Shown here: positions 45,015 to 59,021 of the stretch, one piece after another
How the letters are laid out: each line of letters begins with the position of its first letter
How positions within the stretch are numbered: position 1 is the first letter of the stretch
Assembly (NCBI GenBank): GCA_963823675.1
Contig: CAWGMT010000021.1
Span: forward strand, 318,819 to 382,818
Reading direction: 5' to 3'
DNA length: 64,000 bases
Source of the DNA: CAWGMT01 sp963823675
GTDB lineage: Bacteria; Planctomycetota; Planctomycetia; Isosphaerales; Isosphaeraceae
Position numbers and translations under genes: made by a program
Notes under the pieces: model-generated
Seen by the model: the letters and a program-made list of their open reading frames with translations, nothing else
Told to the model about the DNA's origin: nothing
Databases searched by the model: none

Positions 45015-46278
45015 ATGAACCCTGTAAGAGAAGTCGAGCTCATCAGCCCCGCGTTCAAGGCGAACCCTTATCCCTTCTACGCACAGTTGCGCGGGAGCGC
45101 CCGTCTGTCGCATGACGATGTCGGATAGGCAGACCGCCTGGCTCGTGACGCGCTACGATGACGTCGTCACGGTCTTGAAAGACGAACGCTTCACCACGGA
45201 GCGAGCAAAAGCCCAGACGCCCGAGCAGGCCGCGAAGGTTTCCTGGGTTCCGAAGGCATTCAAAGCGCTGGAGCGCAACATGTTGGCGGTGGATGCCCCT
45301 GACCACACCCGTCTACGGGGCCTGGTGCACAAGGCGTTCACGCCGCGGCTGATCGACATGATGCAGATGCGCATCCAGTCGCTGACCGACCGGCTGCTCG
45401 ACGCCGCCTCAGGCGCGGGACGGATGGACCTGATCCGCGACTACGCCCTGCCGCTGCCCACGACCATCATCGCCCTAATGCTCGGAGTCCCCGCCGGCGA
45501 CCGGCATCGTTTCCATCGCTGGTCGAGCGCCTTGATGGCAACATCATCGTCCACCTGGGGAAAACTGAAAGCGATTCCGAGCGCGATGGGTTTCCTGGGT
45601 TACATCCGCAAGCTGGTCAAGACTCGCGAGGCGGACCCTCGGGATGATCTGACAAGCGCCCTGGTGAGCGCGCGCGAGGCCGGCGACCGCCTGAGCGAGG
45701 ATGAATTGATGGCGATGATCTTCTTGCTGCTGATCGCCGGCCACGAGACGACCGTCAATTTGATCGGCAACGGCGTGCTGGCCCTGCTGGAGCATCCCGA
45801 GCAACTCGACCGGCTGCGTCGCGAACCCGAGCTGATCAAGCCGGCCGTCGAGGAATTCCTGCGCTTTGACGGGCCGGTGCAGATTGCGAGCGAACGTTAT
45901 CCGCGCGAGGACGTGACGATCGCGGAGGTGACGATCCCGCGCGGGGAGATGGTTTTCGCGGTGCTCGGCTCGGCCAATCGCGACGAGCGGCAATTCGAGC
46001 GTCCCGAGGTGCTGGACATCACACGGGAGCCGAACCGCCACCTTGCGTTCGGGCTGGGCGCGCACTATCGCCTCGGTGCGCCGCTGGCGCGCATGGAGGG
46101 CCAGATCGCCATCAACACGTTGCTGTGCCGGCTGCCCGAACTTCGACTGGGGGTGCCGCGGGAGAAGCTGCGCCGCCGGCCCAGTATGGGACTTCATGGA
46201 CTGGAATCGCTGCCGCTGCTGTTCGCCCGGAGGGCGCGCGACTCGGCCCCAGGCAGCGCCGTGGCCGCTTCACTGTAA
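45015..46278 (+). pseudogene. Cytochrome P450 with heme-ligand Cys replaced by Arg, frameshifted
   Basis: ATG 45015 gives 'MNPVREVELISPAFKANPYP'. One extra G near 45093 shifts the frame into 'APVCRMTMSDRQTAWLVTRY'. The rest follows bacterial class I P450s: 'LAVDAPDHTRLRGLVHKAFT', I-helix 'LLIAGHETTVNLIGNG', ExxR in 'VEEFLRFDGPVQ', and the heme loop 'FGLGAHYRLGAPLARME'. In the family the Tyr is followed by Cys (HxCLG); here that codon is CGC (46069-46071), giving Arg. A TGC-to-CGC change is a single transition. Without the thiolate the protein could not be a normal P450. The gene lies 242 bases upstream of the first large kinase. Confidence 0.8.
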
Positions 46279-46441
46279 TTACGCCTGACCGCCCACTCGC
46301 TCAGCTCGAAATCGATCTGAACGTTCATCGTGCGGAACGGGGGGATGCCCGATCCGAGAAGCCGCGGGTGGATGTTGCAGCCGGAAGAGTCAGACTGATC
46401 GCCAGCCACCCGCTCTGTTGAGCCAGATTCCAGTTGGCGCC

Positions 46442-46520
46442 TACAATCGATATGAACCGGTCTGACCGGGCCGTAGCGGTACCGTCTTGCCCTGGATCGA
46501 TGCGATTGCGAGCCATCACC
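46442..46520 (+). promoter_or_regulatory. Promoter and leader shared with the second kinase
   Basis: TACAAT (46442-46447) is a likely -10 element 79 bases before ATG 46521. The leader is closely matched, with near-identical spacing, by 52811-52890. Conserved parts include ACCGGGCCGTAGCGG and GATTGCGAGCCA. Confidence 0.6.
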
Positions 46521-50484
<3,964 letters not shown>

Positions 50485-50512
<28 letters not shown>

Positions 50513-50547
50513 ATCAAAAGGGCGCCGTCGCGCCATCGGTCGATGCG
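50485..50547 (+). repeat. 63-bp patch shared with 43331-43393
   Basis: The two segments match at 60 of 63 positions in the same orientation. At 43331 the patch is antisense within a secreted-protein gene. Here it supplies the last codons and stop of kinase 1. The rest of 50548-50786 holds no recognised gene. Confidence 0.75.
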
Positions 50548-50786
50548 CTCGTGGCGATCCACCTGTCGCAAGTGGCAATCCGCGTATTCGTTGACCGCCC
50601 GAAGAAATCAGGCGGCGGACCGCAAAGCCATGGCCCGCAAACCGCGCGTGGGCTACTATCTCGCAAGCGGGGCGGCTAATCTGGATAGACCTGTCGAGCT
50701 CGCTGGGTGCGAGCTGGGGCGGTTTGGCCGTCGCCGATGGGCTCTTCGCTGGCGAGCGGAACAGTGATCGGTCCGGAGTGCGCCTG

Positions 50787-51907
50787 ATGTCAACGACGAC
50801 TGCCGCCTCTTCCCCCGCGGCGTGTTGCCTCGCGGGCCGACGTCCCCGGTCTGGTGGCAGCTCGTCCGCTTCGCGGGCGACCCGCTTGGGCTGCTCGACG
50901 AGTGCCGCCGCCGTTACGGCGACGCCTTCACGCTGGACGTCGCCGGCGATGGCCCGTTCGTGATGCTCTCCAACCCGGAGACGGTCCGCGAGGTCTTCCG
51001 CGCCGATCCGGAGGTGCTCCATTCGGGCGAGGCCAACGCGATCTTCATCGCCGCCGTCGGGCGGCAATCGGTCCTGGTGCTCGACGAGGCCCCGCACGCT
51101 CGCCAGCGCCGTGCGCTGGTGCCGCCCTTGAAGGGCGAGCGGATGCGAGCGTTCTTCGACGCGATGCGGCTGGAGACGCTGGAGGCCGCGCGGGCCTGGC
51201 CGCGCGACGCCCCGTTTCCCGCCCTGCCGACGATGCGGCGGATCACGCTGCGGGTCATCCTCCGTACGGCGCTGGGAATGGTCCCCGGCCCGGAGATGGA
51301 TCGGTTCGAGGGCAAGATTGAGAGGTTGCTTTCCCACGGCCGGCAGCGATACGCCTTGGTGCTCATCGTGCCCCGTCTCGAGGTCGTCGATCGCCTGGCC
51401 GACGAGTTGAGACGGGTCACCGGCGGCGGGCCGCCCGAGGCCGATCAACTTCCCGCGCTCGAGTACCTCGACGCGGCGATCCGCGAGAGCCTGCGGCGCA
51501 ACCCGGTGGCGCCGTTCGTCGTGCGGAAGACGGTGCGGCCGTTCGCGGTAGGCGGGCGCGAGTATCCATCCGGAGTGGTCCTCTGCCCTTGCTCGTACCT
51601 GGTCCACCGGCGCGAGGACCTCTACCCCGAACCCGATCGGTTCCGCCCCGAGCGGTTCCTGGAACGGAAGTTCGGCCCGCACGAGTGGTTCCCCTTCGGC
51701 GGCGGCAATCGAGTCTGCCTGGGGATGCCGTTCGCGCTCTACGAGATGAAGGTCCTGCTGGCGACCCTCTTCAGCCAGGTTCGGCTGGCCCGCCCTGGCG
51801 GGGCCCGGTCGCGGGCGGGGCGGTACGGGATTGTCCTGGGGCCGGACGACGGGGCGCGGGTGATCGTGCGGGGAGCCACAGCGTGGGCTGATGAAAACCG
51901 GGCGTAA
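50787..51907 (+). CDS. Cytochrome P450 lacking the I-helix region
   Basis: The heme loop is intact: 'EWFPFGGGNRVCLGMPFALY'. ExxR is seen in 'AAIRESLRRNPVAPFVVRKT', and the PERF-like region is 'PDRFRPERFL'. The protein is only about 370 residues, against about 450 for the family. After 'LVLIVPRLE' (near 51375) it jumps straight to 'VVDRLADELRRVTGGG', which normally follows helix I. The oxygen-activating AGxET segment and about 90 residues are missing, in frame. ATG 50787 ('MSTTTAASSPAAC') fits the family N-terminus but needs a one-base shift near 50815. GTG 50822 would start in frame. Confidence 0.75.
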
Positions 51908-52076
51908 TACTGACGTTCCAAGATCAGACCTGCACCATGCGCCCGCTCTAGGCCCCGCTGCCAGTACACCTTGAACAGAAGGAAACGAAGGCAACGAAGA
52001 GCGAGATAGCAGCATTTTCTGGCCTCCTGCTTTCCTGGGTTCCTAATGTAACACTTAACTAGGCCGATGCCTGGAA

Positions 52077-52744
52077 ATGGCGGTCCTGGACCCGCTTCAA
52101 GAGACTTTCCAGCCGGGCGTCGTGGTCTTTGTCGCCCCCAACGACGGTCACCCAGCGCGTCGACCGCTCCGCGACTTCCAGCAGGTCGTTGCAAGCTGGC
52201 ACCCGGACACGCCGGCGCCTACTGGGATGCCGCGGATGTCGTCTTCCAGGACCGGATCGCACCGCTCTGGGACCTGGTCCGGGCGCACCCCGGCCACCTC
52301 CTCGTTGTCACGGAGGTCATTCGGTGTCGCGATAGCACAACCTGCCAGTGGTGGGTGCAGACGATCGAAGACCCCGAGGCGCGGGCACGGGCGGTGGATC
52401 TGTTCAGAGACTGCGACACGATCAACTCCGGGCTCGCCGCCGGGACAGCCCGGACTATGCTGAGATACTTGAAAGAGGCCGACGGCCTTCTGAACTCACC
52501 GGCATTGCGCGGAACGGGCGATTGGGGCGATCAGACCGCGATGAACCTGTACTGTCGCTCGAACCCGCACACGTGGCTGGAGATCCCCCGAGGCTGGAAC
52601 TACTGCCTCATCGGCCTTGGCCCCAGGGATTACCGGGTGAGCCCCGCGGGCCGAACCGAGCGCCTCGACGGGGAGCCGCTCCACGTTGTCCACGGCGCCG
52701 GGAGGACGTTGAGGCGCTGGGACCTGGTGCACCTCACGGCCTGA
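52077..52744 (+). pseudogene. Glycosyltransferase-like protein with damaged N-terminus
   Basis: The main frame gives 'ADVVFQDRIAPLWDLVRAHP' and 'GHLLVVTEVIRCRDSTTCQW', then 'INSGLAAGTARTMLRYLKEA', 'WGDQTAMNLYCRSNPHTWLE' and 'GWNYCLIGLGPRDYRV', ending 'PLHVVHGAGRTLRRWDLVHL'. This is a pattern of small planctomycete glycosyltransferase-type proteins: two copies of a 'GDQ' block and a 'HVVHGAG' end. A segment upstream in another frame ('FQPGVVVFVAPNDGHPARRP') seems to be the N-terminal strand. Part of the nucleotide-sugar domain is therefore missing. No substrate is proposed. Confidence 0.5.
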
Positions 52745-52810
52745 TTCAGTTCGCGGTAAGCGGCGAAATTCGTCAGCGCGCCGGACTTTCTCCGCTCCTC
52801 GATCGGCGTT

Positions 52811-52890
52811 TACAATCAGTACGGACCGGCCCGACCGGGCCGTAGCGGCACCGTTCCGCCCTGGACTGATTGTGATTGCGAGCCACTGCC
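52811..52890 (+). promoter_or_regulatory. Promoter and leader of kinase 2, matching that of kinase 1
   Basis: TACAAT (52811-52816) lies 80 bases before ATG 52891. The leader shares GACCGGGCCGTAGCGG, ACCGT, CCCTGGA and GATTGCGAGCCA with 46442-46520 in the same order and spacing. Neither leader has an evident Shine-Dalgarno sequence. Confidence 0.6.
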
Positions 52891-55800
52891 ATGTCGCAAC
52901 CGACCGACCCCTCGCGTGACCTGCTCTTCGGCCTGCTCGCCCTCCAGAACGGCCTGATCGACCAGGGGGGGCTGTTTACGGCATTCGCCGCCTGGGCGCG
53001 CGACAAGGGCCGGTCCCTGGCCGACCATCTCGTCGACCTCGGCTGCCTCGATGCCCCGCGGCGAGCCGCCGTCGAGGCCATCGTCCTGGTGCATCTTCAG
53101 GTCTTGGGCGGCGACGCCCTTAAGAGCCTTGCGCGCTGGCAATCGGCCGCTCCACTCGCGAAAGTCTGGCGCGCGCCTGCGGCCCTCTGGTTGAAGCAAC
53201 CCTCGAGCGCGTCGGCTCGGCGCACCGCTCGACCCAGGACGACGAAGACCCGGACCGCACCGGCAGCTATTCCGTGGGCTCGGCGACCTCTGACGGACAG
53301 CGGTTCCGCATCCTCCGGCATCATGCCAAAGGGGGTCTGGGCGCCGTCTTCGTGGCCCTCGACTCCGAGCTCGACCGCGAGGTCGCGCTCAAGCAAATTC
53401 TCGACGACCGCGCCAACGACCCGGCCAGCCGATGCCGCTTCTTGATCGAAGCACAGATCACCGGCGGACTCGAGCATCCCGGGATCGTGCCTGTCTATGG
53501 ATTGGGCGCTCATGGAGACGGCCGCCCGTACTACGCCATGCGGTTCATCCGTGGTGATTCGCTCAAGGAGGTCATCGATCGTTTCCACGGCGGGCCCGGT
53601 CGCGCAAGCGCCGGGCGGCCCACCGGGGAATCTCGCGGCACTGACGCATCGCGGCTCGCCCTTCGCCAACTATTGCGCCGCTTCCTCGACGTCTGCAACG
53701 CCATTGACTACGCACACAGCCGCGGCGTGATTCACCGCGACATCAAGCCGGCGAATATCATCGTCGGCAAGCACGGCGAGACCCTGGTCGTCAACTGGGG
53801 ACTGGCCAAAGCGACCGGCCGCGCCGTGCCGGGGACCGATTCGGGCGAGCGGCTGCTCGTGCCGTCGGCCAGTGGAAGTTCCGAGACGCTGCACGGAAGC
53901 GCTCTGGGTACTCCAGCTTATATGAGTCCCGAGCAGGCCGATGGCCGGCTCGATCGCTTGGGCCCGCGGTCGGATGTCTATAGCCTGGGGGCGACGCTCT
54001 ACTGCCTCTTGACGGGCAAGGCGCCGTTTGCGGGCGAGGTGGGGGACGTGATCCATGCCGTGCAGCGAGGCGAGTTCCGCCCGCCGCGGCAGCGCGACCC
54101 GAGCATCGACCCGGCGCTCGAGGCCGTCTGCTTGAAGGCCATGGCGACCCAGCCCGAAGACCGGTACGCCACGCCCAGGGCCCTGGCCGACGACCTGGAT
54201 CGCTTTATGGCCGATGAGCCGGTCTCGGCCTGGCGCGAGCCCCTGGCAAGTCGGGCGCGGCGATGGGCGCGGAGGAATCGCACCGCGGTCACGGCCGCGG
54301 CCGTGGCCCTGGTGGCCGGCGTCTTCGGGCTATCGGCCGTGCTGGCCGTGCAAACCAAAGCGAACACCGCGCTGGCCGCCGCCAATGCCGAGCTCACTCG
54401 CTCTCAGGCCGCCGTGCAGGCGCGGTACAATCTGGCCGTGCTAGCGATCAAGACGTTTCACACGGGCGTCAGCGAAGATTTCTTGCTCCAGCAGGATCAG
54501 TTCAAGGATGTCCGCGACCGGCTGCTGAAGTCGGCCAGCGATTTCTACGGCAAGCTGGGCGCCCTGCTGGGCAAGGAATCGGGCCTGGCATCGCGGCGGG
54601 CATCTGGCAGGCGAACTACGAAGTGGCCGAGCTGACGCGCCAGGTCGGCAACCCGGAGAACGCGCTGGCGGCGCACCAGCAGGTCCTCGCCGCCCGCGAG
54701 GCCCTGGCGGCCCAAGCCCAGGCCGATCGCGAAACCGACGTCAACGTCGGGCGGAGCCTTAAAGCCATCGCGTTATCGCTTGAAAACGCCGGACGGACCA
54801 AGGAATCAGAGGCCGCTTACCGCAAGGCCGAGGCCCTCCTGGTCGAGTCGGCCCCGACGATCGCGGCGGGCGCCGCGGCGCGGCTTGTCCTGGCTGAATG
54901 CCGGTCGCGTCTGGGCTGGCTTTTGCACGACATTGGCCGCGACGACGAAGCCCTGTCTCTCTACCGGCTAGCGCGTGCGGATCAAGAGGCGCTGGCGGCC
55001 GCTCCCGGGGCGACAGCCGACTCGCTGCGGGACCTGTCATTCACGATCTGCAGGATCGCCGATCTGCTGGCGGATACGGGCAAGCCGTCGGCAGCGGAGG
55101 CCGAGTCTCGCAAGGCGCTGGGGATTCGAGCGAAGCTGGTCAACGACGACCGCGCGGTCGCCGAGTACCGCTTCCGCCTGGCGGAGAGCCACAACCAGCT
55201 CGCCATCCTGCTCTGGCGGACGGGCAAACTATCCGAAGCGGAGGCCGAATGCCGCAAGGCGCTGGCGATCCAGCAGAAGCTGGCCGACGATAGTCCCGCC
55301 GTTGCCAATTTCCGCAGCAGCCTGGCGACGTTTCACCTCAACAACGGCCTCGTGCTGTCGGATACAGGCAAGTCAAGGGAAGCGGAGGCCGAGTACCGCC
55401 AAGCGCTGGCAATCCAGCGGAAACTGGTGGACGACAACCCCACCATCGGCCGATTCCGTGGCGATCTGGCACGCACCCACCTCAACTTCGGCTTGCTGCT
55501 GTCGAACACGGGCAGGTCATCGCAAGCGGCAGCCGAGTACCGCGAGGCACTCGTGCTCCAGCAGAAGATTGCCGACGCCAACCCGGCCCTCACCCAGGCC
55601 CGCGTCGAGCTCGCGGGCAGCCACGCCGGCCTCGCGTGGGTGTTCCACGAGGCGGGCAACGCCGTGGAGGCCGAGGCCGAGTACCGCAGGGCGCTTGCCA
55701 TCCAGCAGAAGCTGGCCGACGACAACCCGGACGTCACCGATTTTCGCTGCCGCTTGGCGGAGAGCCACGACAACCTCGGCATGGTGTTCTCCGGGACGGG

Positions 55801-57193
55801 CAAGACGTCGGAAGCGGAGTCCGAGTACCGCGGGGCGCTGGCGCTCTTTCAAAAGCTGGCCGACGACAACCCCGCCGTCACCCGATTCCGCACAAGCCTC
55901 GCGCACACTCACTACAACCTCGGCGTGATGCTGGCAAGAACGGGCAAGCCATCGCCAGCGGAGGCCGAATACCGCAAGGCGATCTTGCTGCTAGAGAAGC
56001 TGGCCGACGACAACCCAGCCGTCCCCAAGTTCCAGCATTTCCTGGCCGCAAGCCATAGCAACATCGGCGGCCTCGAGAACAAGACGGGCCACCCTGAGCA
56101 GGCGCTGGCGTCGTACGGTCGGGCGCTGGCGATCCAGGAACGGCTGGCGCGGGAGCACGCCGCCGTCACCGATTACCAGAGCGAACTGGCCAGCACCAAC
56201 CACACTATGGGGACGATTCAGAACAAGACGCGCCATCCGGGAGAGGCGCTGGTGTCGTATAGCCGGGCTTTGGCGATCCGCGAGCGGCTCGCGCGCGAGC
56301 ATCCCGAATCGGCCGATTTTGCCAGCGCTCTGGGAGGCACCCTGAACAACATTGCGATGATCCACCTGGCCCGAAAACGCTACGGGGAAGCCCGCACCAA
56401 ACTCGAAGCGGCCGTTGGCTGGCAGAAGAAGGCGCTGGCCGCGAACCCGCGACATTCTCAATACCGCCAGTTCCTGGTCAATCACCTCGCGAACCTGATC
56501 AACGCTGCCGGGGGCCAGAAGGATGCCAAAGGGGCGGCCGAAGCCCGGCGCGCGCTCGAAGAGCTCAAGGCGAGCGACCAACGGTTCGCGGACCTCGACG
56601 CGCGCCTGGCCGCCGTCCTCAAAGGCGACGCCCCCAAGGACAACACCGAGCGGCTTGCGCTCGCCCAGCGCGCGTATGACACAGGGCGGCACTACACTGC
56701 CGCGCGGCTCTGGGGCGAAGCCCTCGCAACCGACCCCAAGCTCACCGACGATCGCCAGGCCCAGTGCCGGTACAACGGTGCCTGCGCCGCCGCGCTGGCG
56801 GGTTGTGGGAAGACCCAAGACAATCCGGCACCCGACGAGGCGACCCGCGCCAAATTGCGCGCCCAGGCCCGCGCCTGGCTCGATGCCGAATTTGCCGCCT
56901 GGACCAGGCTCCTCCCATCTGCCAAGCCCCAGGAGCGCACCGCGATCGCCGCGACGCTCGAACATTGGCAAGCCGACACGGACCTGGCCGGAGTGCGCGA
57001 GCCCGAGGCCATCGACGCTCTCCCGGAGCCCGAGCGAGCCGGCTGGCGCGAGCTCTGGAAGAACGTCGCAGAGGTCCTCGCGCATGCGCGCACGGGTGAA
57101 ACCGATCTTGGGAAAGTGTTTGTGCCCGCTGCTGAGTTTGCGCGGCTGGACACTCGACCACACCAGTACCCGCTGAGCCTGTCTGCTCGGTAG
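52891..57193 (+). pseudogene. Ser/Thr kinase paralogue with DFG changed to NWG (kinase 2), two frameshifts
   Basis: It is a close paralogue of kinase 1 in the N-terminal region, kinase domain and TPR array. Motifs are 'KGGLGAVFVALDSE', 'VALKQI', 'HRDIKPANIIV' and 'GTPAYMSPEQA'. The metal-binding Asp of DFG/DWG is Asn here ('LVVNWGLAK', codon AAC 53793-53795), so catalysis is probably lost. Frame breaks of one base occur near 53135 and 54600. The transmembrane segment is 'AAAVALVAGVFGLSAVLAVQ'. About fourteen TPRs follow, then a C-terminal segment with 'RAWLDAEFAAWTRLLPSA' that kinase 1 lacks. It may be a pseudokinase partner of kinase 1; that is inference. Confidence 0.75.
53595..53615 (+). 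repeat. Single REP-like palindrome in kinase 2
   Basis: CCCGGTCGCG-CAAGCGCCGGG forms a stem with a GCAA-type loop. It occupies the same place in the kinase domain as the triple repeat of kinase 1, and is read in frame. Confidence 0.65.
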
Positions 57194-57346
57194 CCCGGCC
57201 GTCCCCGACCCGAGGCTTGACACGCAAAACGGCCAGGCGTAGCCTCATCTCGTCAGGACGGACGAAAACGTATTCTCGTCTCCGTCGACCGCGTATCGTC
57301 AACAAACCGAATTCCTCTCAGCACTACCAGCAACCCTCCATTCATC

Positions 57347-58153
57347 ATGAACACACGAAGCTTTGTCCCCACCGCCGTTGCGGCTGCCGTTGCGGCCCTT
57401 GTCGCCACGCTCGGAAACACCTCGGGCACGATGGCGGCCGACGGCGACAAGCCGCAGTATTACGAGCTGCGGGTTTACAGCACCAAGTCCGAGAAGCAGC
57501 AAAAGCTCATCAGCGACTACTGGCAGAACGCGGCGGTTCCCGCCTACAACCGCATGGGCATTCAGCCCATCGGCGTCTTCACCGAGCTGGAGGATTCGCC
57601 CGCGAACAAAATTTACGTGCTGATTCCCTACGATTCGCTGGACGTCTTCGCCTCGGTTCCGGCCAAGCTCGCCGCCGATTCGGTCTACCAGGCGGCCGGC
57701 GCGGAGTACCTCGCCGCCACGAAGGCCGACCCGGCGTTTGAACGCATCGAAAGCTCGCTCCACTTGGCCTTCGAAGGCATGAAAAAACTGGCTCTCCCAC
57801 CGTCGTCGGCCGACAAGAAGCCGTGGATTTTCGAGCTGCGCACCTACCTGAGCCCGAGCGAAAGCAAGGGCGACAACAAGGTGAAGATGTTTAACAGCGG
57901 CGAGATCACGCTGATGCAGGAGGTCGGCATGTCCCCGGTTTTCTTCGCCCAGACCCTGTCCGGTCCGAGAATGCCCAACCTGGTTTACATGGTGTCGGGC
58001 GAAAACCCGGAGGAACACAGGAAGCACTGGCAGGGGTTCATCAACTCACCGGTCTGGAAGAAGTTGAGCAGCGACCCCCAGTACAAGGACAACATGACCG
58101 ACAAGGGGGTCATCAACGTCTTCCTCAAGCGCACTCCCGCCTCCCAGATATGA
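57347..58153 (+). CDS. Secreted NIPSNAP-family protein
   Basis: The product is 268 residues with a signal peptide ('AAAVAALVATLGNTSGTMAA'). Two NIPSNAP-type ferredoxin-like domains follow. The first is 'YYELRVYSTKSEKQQKLISD' and 'LEDSPANKIYVLIPY'. The second is 'WIFELRTYLSPSESKGDNKV' with 'HWQGFINSPVWKKLS'. In planctomycetes these are abundant exported proteins of unknown role. The frame is intact. 154 bases separate it from kinase 2, and it may be monocistronic. Confidence 0.85.
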   Translation: MNTRSFVPTAVAAAVAALVATLGNTSGTMAADGDKPQYYELRVYSTKSEKQQKLISDYWQNAAVPAYNRMGIQPIGVFTELEDSPANKIYVLIPYDSLDVFASVPAKLAADSVYQAAGAEYLAATKADPAFERIESSLHLAFEGMKKLALPPSSADKKPWIFELRTYLSPSESKGDNKVKMFNSGEITLMQEVGMSPVFFAQTLSGPRMPNLVYMVSGENPEEHRKHWQGFINSPVWKKLSSDPQYKDNMTDKGVINVFLKRTPASQI

Positions 58154-58445
58154 GGGCACTGGGGAGGCAAGATCGAAAAATGAACGGACGCCGGTTACGC
58201 CTCGGGAAGTTCCCATTCTTTTGAGTACTCACGTTGACGAAGCTACCCGGTAGCGCTTGAACCTTCGAGCGGCGTCTAGAGCAGGGCTTTGCCCACTGCG
58301 GATCGGTCCGGTGAGTGGGACAAAATGAGACGAAATGGGACAATTTCGGAGGGCCCTCATCTCCGATCTCCAAATCCAGCAGCAATTTCGGGCCCAGGCC
58401 CAAACGGGGCGCCCCAGAGGATCGGCGTGACGGCCCGGCGCAACG

Positions 58446-58720
58446 GGTTCGGGCCGGGATCGTGATCCTATTGGCCGTTGAAAAGTGCATCCAGTCGTGC
58501 ATCGTAGGCCGCCATGCTCGGCACATACTCGGCACATACTTGGCATACTGCGCACGCTTTTGCGCGTGCCAAAGCTCGCCGAGTATGTGCCGAGTATGGG
58601 GTTGACCGACGGAATAACCGGTCAACCTCACCGTTCCTGCCAGATCGAAAGAACCGCTCTCGCGCCATTTTCCGTCTCGACCCTCGCGTATGCGACTTTC
58701 CAGCGGGTCATCCAGCGGGT
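58446..58720. repeat. Compound-hairpin dispersed element, copy A3
   Basis: Outer arms CATGCTCGGCACATACTCGG (58513-58532) and CCGAGTATGTGCCGAGTATG (58579-58598) pair almost fully. An inner GCACGC/GCGTGC hairpin lies at the tip. Upstream sequence (CGGGCCGGGATCGTGATCC to GTGCATCCAGTCG) matches A1. The downstream block (GACGGAATAACCGGTCAACC to TGCGACTTTCC) matches A1 and A2. Confidence 0.75.
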
Positions 58721-58744
58721 CAGACCGATTTCTGCAGCCCATAA

Positions 58745-58965
58745 TGCTGTTGGACTTGCCGGTGAAAGTCCGGTCTTGGGAATTGACTGTTTACCCACGT
58801 AGTTAAATTCGACGTTGGCTCGGGGTGACCCGGCCAGCGAAAGCTCGAACGTAAACGTCCTCGAAAGGAGGGCTAGCCAGCTCGCGGGCCGTGACATGAG
58901 CGCGAAATAAGCTCGGAGTGAACTCTGCAGCCTCGAAACTTGATAATGGGTCTGACCCCGTGGAC
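58745..58965 (+). ncRNA. Possible group II intron domain I fragment
   Basis: The segment GGTGAAAGTCCGGTCTTGGG, ATTGACTGTTTACCCACGTA, and GTAAACGTCCTCGAAAGGAG followed by GGCTAGCCAGCTCGCGGGCC and GAGCGCGAAATAAGCTCGGA resembles the 5' structured region of bacterial group II introns as remembered. No reverse transcriptase gene, domain V or 3' end was found, so it would be a fragment. Confidence is low. Confidence 0.35.
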
Positions 58966-59021
58966 GTGGACGCCATCCGCCGCCGAGTTGTTCCGCTCAT
59001 CCTCGAGTGGGACGCACCGGC

